Below the pieces are notes generated by a model, which worked only from the letters and a program-made list of their open reading frames with translations, was not told where the DNA came from and searched no databases. Source: Spirochaetae bacterium HGW-Spirochaetae-9 (GTDB taxonomy: Bacteria > Spirochaetota > Spirochaetia > Treponematales > Rectinemataceae). Taken from it: a DNA stretch of 5,487 nucleotides. A program made the position numbers and the translations under genes. Positions 1 through 5,487 of the stretch are shown here, piece by piece. The stretch spans positions 1-5,487 of the forward strand of contig PGXP01000128.1 in NCBI GenBank assembly GCA_002839205.1, given 5' to 3'. Numbering within the stretch: the first letter of the stretch is position 1; the number at the start of each line of letters is the position of its first letter.

Positions 1-1
1 C

Positions 2-1261
2 TCCGCAGATTCCTGCTTTATCCTGCGCACGAAGCTGGAAGGAACCTGCCGCTGGCTGCAGGGAGCTCTTTCCCGCTATGCAGAGGTATCGGGCAGGCCC
101 CGCCCGGGCTTTATAAACGGGGGCGACGGCAAGCATGAACATCCAACCCAGGAATTTCTGGACGAATTCTCCTTTCTCGAACAGCTTGACTGGAACGAGG
201 ACCATATCCATATAGCCCTCACCGGCGACCTCTACCATGGGCGCACCATCCACTCCAAGGCCGAGGGCTTGAGAATTTTCAGGAACGTCGAAGTCGACCT
301 CATCGCCCCCGAACTCCTGTCCATGCCGCCCTACTATGTCGATAAGATGAAGGCCAACGGCTATCAGGTGAAGGTCTACGAATCCCTCGACGAATATCTT
401 GCCTCAGGCAAGGTCGCTCCTCTCTGGTACTTCACGCGGCTGCAGCTGGAACGGATGGGAGAATCGATCCTTGAACGCGCGCCCGCACTTCGCCGCAGCG
501 TTACTTTCCGCAAAGACATGCTGGGCCTCCTGCCCGAAGGCACGCGCTTCTACCATCCCCTTCCCCGCGACAGGCTCAATCCCACAATTCCCACCTTCCT
601 GGACGAGCTGCCGCTGAATGGCTGGGACGCCCAGTCTGCCAACGGCTACTGGACGCGAATCATCGAAATAGGCATGGTCTCGGGCCTCCTCGGTCACGAT
701 TTCGACGGCGCTTTCTCCATGGAGCCCGAGATTGTCGAGGATTTCATCCTCGAGGCTTCTGCAGTGGAACACAGCAAGCCCGAATACAAGGTAGGCATAA
801 AGCCGGTGGAGGAAGGCATCGTTATCGATCATATCGCCACGGGGGAGCCGGTTGAGAAGATATGGAGCTACATCGAAGCGGTGCGTAAAATCCTGAAGCT
901 GAATGTACGCTCAAGCCACGGCGTCTACCACTCTTTCAAGGGTCCGGAAGTCTACAAGGGCATCATATCGCTTCCCGACATCATCAGCTTCGGGGAGAAG
1001 GACCTCAAGAAGTTGGCCGCCATTGCTCCTGGCTGCACGCTCAACCTCATCCGCGGCTCGAAGGTGGCAAAAAAATTCCGCCTTTCCATGCCACCGCGCA
1101 TCTACGGCTTCGAAGAAATCTCCTGCAAGAACGAAAACTGCATTTCCAACCCGAAGCACAATGAAGGGGTGACGACGGAGTTCCGCCGAAAATCGGGCTC
1201 CACCTTTGTGTGCCTCTACTGCGAGCGTGAACATCCTTTCAGGGATATTTGGGATATCTAG
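2..1261 (+). CDS. pyrBI: Aspartate carbamoyltransferase, fused catalytic (PyrB) and regulatory (PyrI) chains, 5' end missing
   Basis: Condenses carbamoyl phosphate with L-aspartate to N-carbamoyl-aspartate in cytosolic pyrimidine synthesis. The frame is open from the window edge; 419 residues are visible, and by comparison with E. coli PyrB about 98 N-terminal residues (including the STRTR loop and Lys84) lie outside. Visible catalytic motifs are HPTQ (47-50), the Arg of HGRT (81, E. coli Arg167), TRLQ (145-148, Arg229 and Gln231) and HPLPR (185-189). The PyrB part ends near 234, a linker of about 30 residues follows, and PyrI runs from about 266 to 419. PyrI keeps the IDHI nucleotide-site start (275-278) and the zinc cysteines 375, 380, 404 and 407, spaced C-X4-C-X23-C-X2-C exactly as in E. 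coli. The Lys60 equivalent appears to be Ser323. A TTG at 269 could be read as a start but lies inside the catalytic domain. Fused PyrBI chains are known, for example in Thermotoga. The family call is very secure. Confidence 0.95.
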   Translation, partial: SADSCFILRTKLEGTCRWLQGALSRYAEVSGRPRPGFINGGDGKHEHPTQEFLDEFSFLEQLDWNEDHIHIALTGDLYHGRTIHSKAEGLRIFRNVEVDLIAPELLSMPPYYVDKMKANGYQVKVYESLDEYLASGKVAPLWYFTRLQLERMGESILERAPALRRSVTFRKDMLGLLPEGTRFYHPLPRDRLNPTIPTFLDELPLNGWDAQSANGYWTRIIEIGMVSGLLGHDFDGAFSMEPEIVEDFILEASAVEHSKPEYKVGIKPVEEGIVIDHIATGEPVEKIWSYIEAVRKILKLNVRSSHGVYHSFKGPEVYKGIISLPDIISFGEKDLKKLAAIAPGCTLNLIRGSKVAKKFRLSMPPRIYGFEEISCKNENCISNPKHNEGVTTEFRRKSGSTFVCLYCEREHPFRDIWDI

Positions 1262-1992
1262 TCGTTGTGCGCTCTCCGATACTCGTACATGCAGAGCGCG
1301 GCAGCGACAGAGACGTTGAGCGATTCAACATGGCCTTGCATGGGGATCGAGACGACGGCGTCGGCTTTTTCCGAAAGGAGGCGCGAAATTCCTTCGCCCT
1401 CGTTGCCGAGTATAAAGCAAGTCTTTCCGGGCAAATCGAGGCTTGAGAGCGGCGTGCCCCCCATATCGGCCGCGTAAGCCCAGAAACCTTTGGCCTGCAA
1501 CCGCTTCACCGCGTCGGCGAGATTCTGCACGAAAGCGACGGGCACCCAGGCAGAAGCCCCGGCGCTGCTCCTGTCAGCAACATCGCTCAAGGGGGAGGCG
1601 CGCCGCAAAGGCACAACCACAAGGCTTGCGCCGAAGGCATCGGCCGAACGCAGTATGGCGCCGAAATTCTGAGGATCCTCGATATGATCCAAAACGATGA
1701 CGAGGGATTTTTCGGGCGGGTTGTCGAGAAAATCATCAAATGAAAGTTTTTTTTCGGCATCCCTTCCCAGCAGCGACAGGGCAATTCCCTTGTTGTCCGG
1801 GTCTATTCTATCCAGGAGAGCCTGCTCAACTTTCTCTACGGCTATTCCCTGTTTTTTTGCGAGATCGAGAATGTCCCGTACGCGAGGGCCTTGTCTGTGG
1901 GCGCCCTCACCTGTCGCGACAAGGAGCTTCATCTGTGAGGTCCTGGCCTTGAGTGTTTCGAGAATGCCGTGAAAACTTGTTATGTAGTCCAC
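1258..1992 (-). CDS. rlmB: SpoU/TrmH-family 23S rRNA 2'-O-ribose methyltransferase, RlmB type
   Basis: Expected to transfer a methyl group from S-adenosylmethionine to a ribose 2'-OH, most likely the 23S rRNA peptidyl-transferase-loop guanosine methylated by RlmB. The 244-residue product matches the usual RlmB length. Residues 1-75 form the small L30e-like RNA-binding domain, opening with FHGILETLK and ending near NKGIALSL. The knotted SPOUT domain shows motif 1 (LDHIEDPQNFGAILRSAD, 101-118, with Asn109 and Arg115), motif 2 (LGNEGEGISRLL, 195-206, Glu198) and motif 3 (SIPMQGHVESLNVSVAAAL, 215-233). The start is GTG at 1992; a later Met21 would delete the conserved HGILETLK segment. No Shine-Dalgarno site precedes it. 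The stop overlaps the convergent pyrBI stop. Two A7/A8 runs occur in the 5' third. SpoU membership is certain; RlmB rather than another group-3 TrmH enzyme is likely, not proven. Confidence 0.9.
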   Translation of the reverse strand: MDYITSFHGILETLKARTSQMKLLVATGEGAHRQGPRVRDILDLAKKQGIAVEKVEQALLDRIDPDNKGIALSLLGRDAEKKLSFDDFLDNPPEKSLVIVLDHIEDPQNFGAILRSADAFGASLVVVPLRRASPLSDVADRSSAGASAWVPVAFVQNLADAVKRLQAKGFWAYAADMGGTPLSSLDLPGKTCFILGNEGEGISRLLSEKADAVVSIPMQGHVESLNVSVAAALCMYEYRRAHND

Positions 1993-2000
1993 AAAAAAAG

Positions 2001-2006
2001 ATAATA
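2001..2006 (-). promoter_or_regulatory. -10-like box for rlmB, leaderless start possible
   Basis: TATTAT on the minus strand (5 of 6 to consensus) ends 8 nt before the GTG at 1992. The eight intervening bases are C followed by seven T, so there is no Shine-Dalgarno site. No -35 match is evident. The gene could instead be read from the upstream kinase-like gene's message. Confidence 0.35.
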
Positions 2007-2032
2007 GCAGAGTAAGAGAAAAAGCGGAAGCG

Positions 2033-2070
2033 CGGCAGAACCCTTGCCTTACGGCAGAACCCGTGCCTTA
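2033..2070. repeat. Two 19-bp tandem copies overlapping the kinase-like gene stop codon
   Basis: Units 2033-2051 and 2052-2070 are identical but for one base (T2044 against G2063), and a third copy begins with CGGCA at 2071-2075. Across each unit junction lies a 12-bp hairpin, read on the minus strand as TGCC-GTAA-GGCA. The stop codon (TAA, 2070-2068) forms part of one GTAA loop. No T-tract follows, so this is not a classical terminator. It fills half of the gap before rlmB. Confidence 0.8.
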
Positions 2071-2889
2071 CGGCATTACGGTGAATTCCTGCACAAGCTG
2101 GACGGCGCTCTCCACGTGCTTTACGCCTGACACGCCGTGGGCCGCAGCGAGCGCGGTGTCGATGGACGATTGGGCATTGGCGACACCGTGAAGCACCACG
2201 GAACCCTGTTCAACTGTCGCTTCCAGGAAGTGTACGGGAATCTTGCGGGAATAGATGATCTCGGTTACGACGCTCTGGGCGAGAACGAGATCGTCAACCT
2301 TCTGGACGCCTGCCTTTTCCTTCTCCTTGTCAACAAAAACCCCGCGCAGCGAATCGATGGCCACCGCGGCATGGGCTGGATCCGTGCCGCCCGTATTGAT
2401 GGTGAGATCGTATTCTCTGGCATCGGTCCAGTTCGTCGAGAAGAAATATTTATGGAAGCCGCCGCGGTCGTGGTCATTCTGCTCGATGATCTGCAGGGCG
2501 CGCTTGTTGTCGCAGCCGAATACTTGCTTCGTCCTCTCCACCCTCACCGAAAGGGGAGCGGTTATCTTCACCGAGAGCATGTGGGGAACGCCCCGCAGAA
2601 TCGCGTAGCCGCCCCGCCCCATGATGATGCAGTCGTTCTCAAGGGCGGCATCGAGGATGGCCGTCTTGAGAAAATGCAGGTAATCATCCCGCTGCTGCGA
2701 CAATGAAGCCCAGAAGCCCGGGTTTCGCTCGTCATATTTCTGCCGTTTCTCGGCGGTGATTCCGATGGAATTGAGCTTGGCTTCCAGATACTCCTTGTCG
2801 ATGAGCTTGTATCCGGAAATCCGCGCCAGTTCCTGCGCCGCCTCTTCGCCGAGGGATGCAAGTTCACGCGCAATGGTTATTATCGCCAT
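2068..2889 (-). CDS. Cytidylate-kinase-like protein with C-terminal BON domain
   Basis: This 273-residue protein has two parts. Residues 1-190 resemble the cytidylate-kinase-like (Cytidylate_kin2) family: IITIAREL at 3-10 before the phosphate-loop position, GYKLIDKEYL (26-35), MGRGGYAILRG (90-100), an Arg/Lys-rich lid (RVERTKQ, 116-122), a DRGG segment (141-144) and YDLTINTGG (160-168). Residues about 205-266 look like a BON domain, with GSVVLHGVA (229-237) and HGVSGVKHVESAVQLV (251-266); BON domains usually bind lipids or other ligands. The glycine loop is eroded: where relatives have GSGGR this protein has ASLGE (11-15), so kinase activity is doubtful. No signal peptide or membrane helix is seen. 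The ATG at 2889 is fixed by a strong ribosome binding site. Its stop codon sits in a small tandem repeat, and rlmB follows 75 bp downstream. Substrate and role are unknown; canonical CMP kinase (Cmk) is a poor fit because of the loop. Confidence 0.8.
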   Translation of the reverse strand: MAIITIARELASLGEEAAQELARISGYKLIDKEYLEAKLNSIGITAEKRQKYDERNPGFWASLSQQRDDYLHFLKTAILDAALENDCIIMGRGGYAILRGVPHMLSVKITAPLSVRVERTKQVFGCDNKRALQIIEQNDHDRGGFHKYFFSTNWTDAREYDLTINTGGTDPAHAAVAIDSLRGVFVDKEKEKAGVQKVDDLVLAQSVVTEIIYSRKIPVHFLEATVEQGSVVLHGVANAQSSIDTALAAAHGVSGVKHVESAVQLVQEFTVMP

Positions 2890-2896
2890 GATCTTC

Positions 2897-2903
2897 CCTC
2901 CTT
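2897..2903 (-). promoter_or_regulatory. Shine-Dalgarno site of the kinase-like/BON gene
   Basis: AAGGAGG on the minus strand, 7 nt before the ATG at 2889. It is a near-perfect anti-16S match and fixes the start codon. Confidence 0.85.
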
Positions 2904-2913
2904 CTCTATGCTT

Positions 2914-2942
2914 AATGTAGGGCCAGATTGGCCATTAGTCAA
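2914..2942 (-). promoter_or_regulatory. Sigma-70-like promoter of the kinase-like/BON gene
   Basis: On the minus strand, TTGACT (2942-2937, 5 of 6 to the -35 consensus) is followed by exactly 17 bp and then TACATT (2919-2914, 4 of 6 to the -10 consensus). Transcription would start near 2907, giving a leader of about 18 nt that just contains the Shine-Dalgarno site. It would serve the kinase-like gene and probably rlmB behind it. Confidence 0.6.
2921..2933. promoter_or_regulatory. 13-bp palindrome in the promoter spacer, possible operator
   Basis: GGCCA-GAT-TGGCC is a 5-bp inverted repeat with a 3-bp centre. It lies wholly between the -35 and -10 boxes of the minus-strand promoter in the divergent region, a typical position for a repressor or activator site. 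No regulator for it is visible in the window, and a 5-bp arm can arise by chance. Confidence 0.3.
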
Positions 2943-2982
2943 ACTTTTTCGAAATCGTATGGAATAAGGCATTCGATATGGC

Positions 2983-2988
2983 TATACT
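2983..2988 (+). promoter_or_regulatory. -10 box for the transporter gene, leaderless start possible
   Basis: TATACT (5 of 6 to consensus) ends 8 nt before ATG 2997. The stretch between is pyrimidine-rich and has no Shine-Dalgarno site. Transcription from this box would begin at or within a base or two of the ATG. No good -35 box is seen at 16-18 bp (the best is TGGAAT at 2960-2965). Confidence 0.45.
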
Positions 2989-2996
2989 CTCCCCCG

Positions 2997-3899
2997 ATGG
3001 AAAGAATTGGAGCCCTGGCCGCCTTTGGCACGGCAGTATGCTGGTCCATATCGGCGATATTTTTCGAAAACGCATCCAGGAAGGCGGGAGCCCTCGCCGT
3101 CAACTTCTGGAAAGTGACGTTTGCCCTGGTTTTTCTTGCCCTGGCGGGAACGATCAGCCGCGGCATGCCCCTGCCCTTCGATGCTTCGCCCAACGCATGG
3201 CTCTACCTCTCACTTTCAGGGATCGTGGGTTTCGTCGTCGCCGATTATTTCCTCTTCAATGCCTACATTCTCATAGGTTCCCGCATCACCGTAATATTCC
3301 AGGCCCTCACGCCTCTGTTCACCGCCCTCTTTGCCTTCCTCTTCCTGGGCGAGAGGATGAAGCCCCAGCGGCTTCTCGGCATGGCGATTGTCGTAGGTGG
3401 CATTCTCATCGTTGTACTGTCGCGGCAAAAAGGCCAAAAGAGCCTGGGCATTCCTTTCTCTGCCTCGAAAAAGGGGTACATCTTCGCTTCCCTCTCCTCC
3501 GTCTTTCAGGCAGGGGGTCTCATTTTTTCGAAGGTTGGGCTCGGCGACTACTCTTCGATCTCGGGAACCCAGATACGCGTGCTCATGGCGATCGCGGGCT
3601 TTGGCATACAGGCCCTGATCACAAGGCAGTCCCGGCAGGTTTTCATCGCCCCGATGAAGGAAAGAATGATCATCAAGAACATAGGTATAGGTGCGATCTT
3701 CGGACCTTTCCTCGGCGTGGTCTTTTCGCTTTTCGCCCTGCAGAACACTGGAGCAGGAACGGCGAGCACGCTCATGGCACTGACGCCTGTCGTCATCATC
3801 ATTCCTTCGATACTAATACTGAAGCAAAAAGTAAAAAGCCTGGAGATAATCGGAGCGGCGATAGCGGTGAGCGGTGCAGCCCTCTTCTTTCTCCTCTAG
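2997..3899 (+). CDS. EamA/DMT-superfamily transporter, ten predicted helices
   Basis: A 300-residue inner-membrane protein made of two tandem EamA repeats, the standard drug/metabolite transporter plan of 10 transmembrane helices. Repeat 1 covers about residues 5-141 and closes with [18 protein letters not shown] (103-120) followed by [15 protein letters not shown]. Repeat 2 covers about 158-300 and closes with the matching [18 protein letters not shown] (261-278) and [20 protein letters not shown] hydrophilic loop (142-160, SRQKGQK and nearby) separates them. ATG 2997 is chosen because the protein then begins [16 protein letters not shown], the usual EamA N-terminus; a TTG at 2928 would add 23 unlikely residues. 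No Shine-Dalgarno site is present and a -10-like box lies just upstream. tdh begins 41 bp after the stop. Substrate cannot be read from sequence; some family members (RhtA) export threonine or homoserine, which would suit the neighbour. Confidence 0.88.
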   Translation: MERIGALAAFGTAVCWSISAIFFENASRKAGALAVNFWKVTFALVFLALAGTISRGMPLPFDASPNAWLYLSLSGIVGFVVADYFLFNAYILIGSRITVIFQALTPLFTALFAFLFLGERMKPQRLLGMAIVVGGILIVVLSRQKGQKSLGIPFSASKKGYIFASLSSVFQAGGLIFSKVGLGDYSSISGTQIRVLMAIAGFGIQALITRQSRQVFIAPMKERMIIKNIGIGAIFGPFLGVVFSLFALQNTGAGTASTLMALTPVVIIIPSILILKQKVKSLEIIGAAIAVSGAALFFLL

Positions 3900-3910
3900 G
3901 AATATCGGTA

Positions 3911-3916
3911 TATAAT
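3911..3916 (+). promoter_or_regulatory. -10 box of tdh
   Basis: A perfect TATAAT in the 41-bp gap after the transporter stop. Initiation would fall near 3923, giving a leader of about 18 nt that contains the tdh Shine-Dalgarno site. The expected -35 region lies in the last codons of the transporter gene and is poor (TTTCTC at 3888-3893), so strength is uncertain. It suggests tdh and the methyltransferase gene can be transcribed apart from the transporter. Confidence 0.5.
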
Positions 3917-3927
3917 CGACAACGAAC

Positions 3928-3936
3928 AAAGGAGGG
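3928..3936 (+). promoter_or_regulatory. Shine-Dalgarno site of tdh
   Basis: AAAGGAGGG ends 4 nt before ATG 3941. It confirms this start over any upstream extension of the same open frame. Confidence 0.85.
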
Positions 3937-3940
3937 CGCC

Positions 3941-4966
3941 ATGAAAGCTCTCGTGAAAAGCAAGGCCGAACCCGGGTTATGGATGCAGGATGTTCCCATG
4001 CCGGAAATCGGTGACAACGATCTTCTCATAAAAGTGAAGAAGACAGCCATCTGCGGCACCGATGTCCATATCTGGAAATGGGACCAATGGTCGCAGCGCA
4101 CAATAACCGTTGGACAGACAATTGGCCATGAATTCGTCGGCGAAATCGTCGACATGGGCCGATCGGTGTCAGGATACAAGGCTGGCGAGAGGGTTTCTGC
4201 GGAAGGCCATATTGTCTGCGGCGTCTGCAGGGCATGCAGGGCTGGGAAGCGGCACCTCTGCCCCAACACGGTCGGGATCGGCGTCAACAGGAACGGCTGC
4301 TTCGCCGAATACGTGGCAGTGCCGGCATCGAACGCCTGGCATGTCCACGATTCAGTATCTGACGAGATCGCCTCCATCTTCGACCCCTATGGCAATGCCA
4401 CGCATACCGCTCTTTCCTTCGACATGATCGGCGAGGACGTCCTCATAACCGGGGCAGGACCAATCGGCTGCATGGCAGCCGCCATCGCTAAGCATGTGGG
4501 GGCGCGCAACGTCGTCATCACGGATACCAACGAATGGCGACTCGAACTGGCCCTGGAGCTGGGCGCCACGCGCGCCGTCAATATCGCGAAGGAATCGCTC
4601 AAGGACGTGCAGAAGGAACTCGGCATGGTCGGCGGCTTTGACATAGGCCTCGAAATGTCGGGAAACCCCAAGGCTCTGGAGCAGATGATAGAGAATATGT
4701 ACAACGGTGGAAGGATGGCCCTCCTCGGCCTCCTCCCCGACGGCGCGGGCATCGACTGGAGCCGCGTCATATTCAAGGGGCTCTTCCTCAAGGGCATCTA
4801 TGGGCGCGAAATATTCGAGACATGGTACAAGATGCAGGCCATGCTCCGCTCAGGCCTCGACATAAGCCCCGTCATCACACACCGCTTTGCCTTCGACGAC
4901 TTCGAGAAGGGCTTCGCCGCCATGCTCTCAGGCGAATCGGGCAAGGTAGTCCTGAGCCTGGAATGA
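3941..4966 (+). CDS. tdh: L-threonine 3-dehydrogenase
   Basis: Cytosolic zinc-dependent medium-chain dehydrogenase that oxidises L-threonine to 2-amino-3-ketobutyrate with NAD+, normally followed by Kbl cleavage to glycine and acetyl-CoA. Its 341 residues equal the E. coli Tdh length and it aligns end to end without gaps by eye. Catalytic zinc ligands are Cys38 and the HE pair 63-64; the GH of EGH places the Tdh-specific His at 90; structural-zinc cysteines are 93, 96, 99 and 107. The Rossmann loop is GAGPIG (171-176), with Asp195 at the end of the second strand, as expected for [23 protein letters not shown] (278-297) is a Tdh signature. The ATG at 3941 has an AAAGGAGGG site 4-5 nt upstream and a TATAAT box before that. 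The same frame is open far upstream through the transporter gene, but that is a composition artefact. kbl is not in the window. The downstream gene overlaps by 4 bp. Confidence 0.97.
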   Translation: MKALVKSKAEPGLWMQDVPMPEIGDNDLLIKVKKTAICGTDVHIWKWDQWSQRTITVGQTIGHEFVGEIVDMGRSVSGYKAGERVSAEGHIVCGVCRACRAGKRHLCPNTVGIGVNRNGCFAEYVAVPASNAWHVHDSVSDEIASIFDPYGNATHTALSFDMIGEDVLITGAGPIGCMAAAIAKHVGARNVVITDTNEWRLELALELGATRAVNIAKESLKDVQKELGMVGGFDIGLEMSGNPKALEQMIENMYNGGRMALLGLLPDGAGIDWSRVIFKGLFLKGIYGREIFETWYKMQAMLRSGLDISPVITHRFAFDDFEKGFAAMLSGESGKVVLSLE

Positions 4967-5487
4967 CGCAGCCATCCCATACTGCAGCCCTGCAGTCGCT
5001 GAAAATCGGGGACGATTGCGCGCGAGCCTTGGACGCATTGCCGGGCATCTTCGACGAGGTTGTTCCACTCACACAGAAGCACAGGCAGGACCTGGGCCAC
5101 ACGGTCCGATCGCTCTGGGAGGACCTCACCTCCGAGAAAGAACACCGGGCAGCAGAATACTTGAGTTCGCCCGCCTATTATTCGGCCTATGTGCGCTACT
5201 TCCTCCCCTGGAACATCATCCGACTGTCCTCGATCTTCGGAAGTCTCCCTCTCGAGCTCAAGGATGAAGCCACTGTCGTCGATATCGGATCCGGCCCCCT
5301 CACCGTTCCCATTGCCCTCTACATCGCCCGCCCCGACCTGCGCACAAGAAAGCTGACGATCTACTGCGCCGATAAAACCGAGCGCATACTCAAGGTAGGC
5401 CAAAATGTCTTCGAAAGCCTCTGCGTCAGGCTCTCGGGCACCCTCCCCCCCTGGACGATCGTCACGCTCCACCAGCAATTCGGCGCG
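4963..5487 (+). CDS. Class I SAM-dependent methyltransferase-like protein, 3' end missing
   Basis: The frame from ATG 4963 is open for all 175 codons to the window edge. It starts inside the tdh stop (ATGA overlap), and only a weak purine stretch precedes it, so translation is probably coupled to tdh. Residues 1-100 are mostly helical in character, with Tyr-rich [20 protein letters not shown] (69-88). Residues 104-112 (TVVDIGSGP) look like methyltransferase motif I, the SAM-binding glycine loop, followed by [10 protein letters not shown]. Asp137 in IYCADKT is a plausible motif II acidic residue that binds the SAM ribose. The catalytic motif IV and the C-terminus lie outside. The helical front with Y-L/P-Y spacing before DIGSGP recalls the ribosomal small-subunit Rsm22-like family, but this is only a guess by eye. 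Substrate unknown. Reading frame, overlap and motif I are seen directly; the enzyme class is inferred. Confidence 0.72.
   Translation, partial: MTQPSHTAALQSLKIGDDCARALDALPGIFDEVVPLTQKHRQDLGHTVRSLWEDLTSEKEHRAAEYLSSPAYYSAYVRYFLPWNIIRLSSIFGSLPLELKDEATVVDIGSGPLTVPIALYIARPDLRTRKLTIYCADKTERILKVGQNVFESLCVRLSGTLPPWTIVTLHQQFGA

Noticed and set aside
269..271. TTG at 269 as start of a separate gene
   Set aside because: The frame continues without a stop to the window edge and encodes HPTQ and GDLYHGRT of PyrB, so 269 is internal.
404..832. 142-codon minus-strand frame inside pyrBI
   Set aside because: Antisense shadow of a highly conserved catalytic domain in GC-rich DNA; no motif of its own.
1244..1258. 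Hairpin GATAT-TTGGG-ATATC at the end of pyrBI as a terminator
   Set aside because: The stem is only five AT-rich pairs, and no T-tract follows on either strand.
2137..2706. 189-codon plus-strand frame opposite the kinase-like gene
   Set aside because: No start signals or family resemblance; the opposite strand has promoter, Shine-Dalgarno site and domain matches.
2928..2996. TTG start at 2928 for the transporter
   Set aside because: It adds 23 residues not typical of EamA proteins and overlaps the minus-strand promoter; ATG 2997 gives the standard N-terminus.
2978..4966. One 662-codon plus-strand frame spanning the transporter gene and tdh
   Set aside because: Only the part from 3941 is real. 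Upstream it overlaps the well-supported EamA gene in another frame and reads as Arg/His/Pro-rich junk, and tdh has its own TATAAT and Shine-Dalgarno site.
4798..5478. 226-codon minus-strand frame
   Set aside because: It lies antisense to the end of tdh and the methyltransferase-like gene, both of which show clear family motifs; it has no ribosome binding site or recognisable domain.

Overview
This window is ordinary bacterial chromosome: six protein genes packed head to tail, no RNA gene, mobile element or CRISPR array, and no intergenic gap longer than about 110 bp. Third codon positions are strongly GC-biased, which explains the many long false frames opposite or beside the real genes. The organism cannot be named from the sequence alone. 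A fused catalytic-regulatory aspartate carbamoyltransferase, a cytidylate-kinase-like/BON fusion and a medium-chain threonine dehydrogenase together would fit a GC-richer spirochaete, but that is an inference from gene content.

Layout. From the left edge to 1261 (+) runs the 3' part of a PyrB-PyrI fusion, first steps of pyrimidine synthesis. It converges on a SpoU/TrmH-type 23S rRNA 2'-O-methyltransferase (1258-1992, -); the two stop codons share a single CTAG. Next on the minus strand, 75 bp upstream, is a cytidylate-kinase-like protein with a C-terminal BON domain (2068-2889), served by a clear promoter and Shine-Dalgarno site. A 107-bp divergent region with a 13-bp palindrome leads to a plus-strand block: a ten-helix EamA/DMT transporter (2997-3899), L-threonine 3-dehydrogenase (3941-4966), and a methyltransferase-like gene overlapping it by 4 bp and cut by the right edge.

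How the genes work together. Only loose links can be drawn. The transporter and Tdh could both concern threonine, since some EamA/DMT proteins export threonine or homoserine, but the partner gene kbl is not seen. Tdh and the methyltransferase are probably translationally coupled. The kinase-like gene and the rRNA methyltransferase lie in tandem and may be co-transcribed, although the latter has its own possible -10 box.

Regulation. Two start styles are visible. The kinase-like gene and tdh have strong Shine-Dalgarno sites with -10 boxes placed for leaders of about 18 nt. The methyltransferase rlmB and the transporter have no Shine-Dalgarno site but a -10-like hexamer ending exactly 8 nt before the start codon, as expected for leaderless messages. 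No convincing Rho-independent terminator was found.
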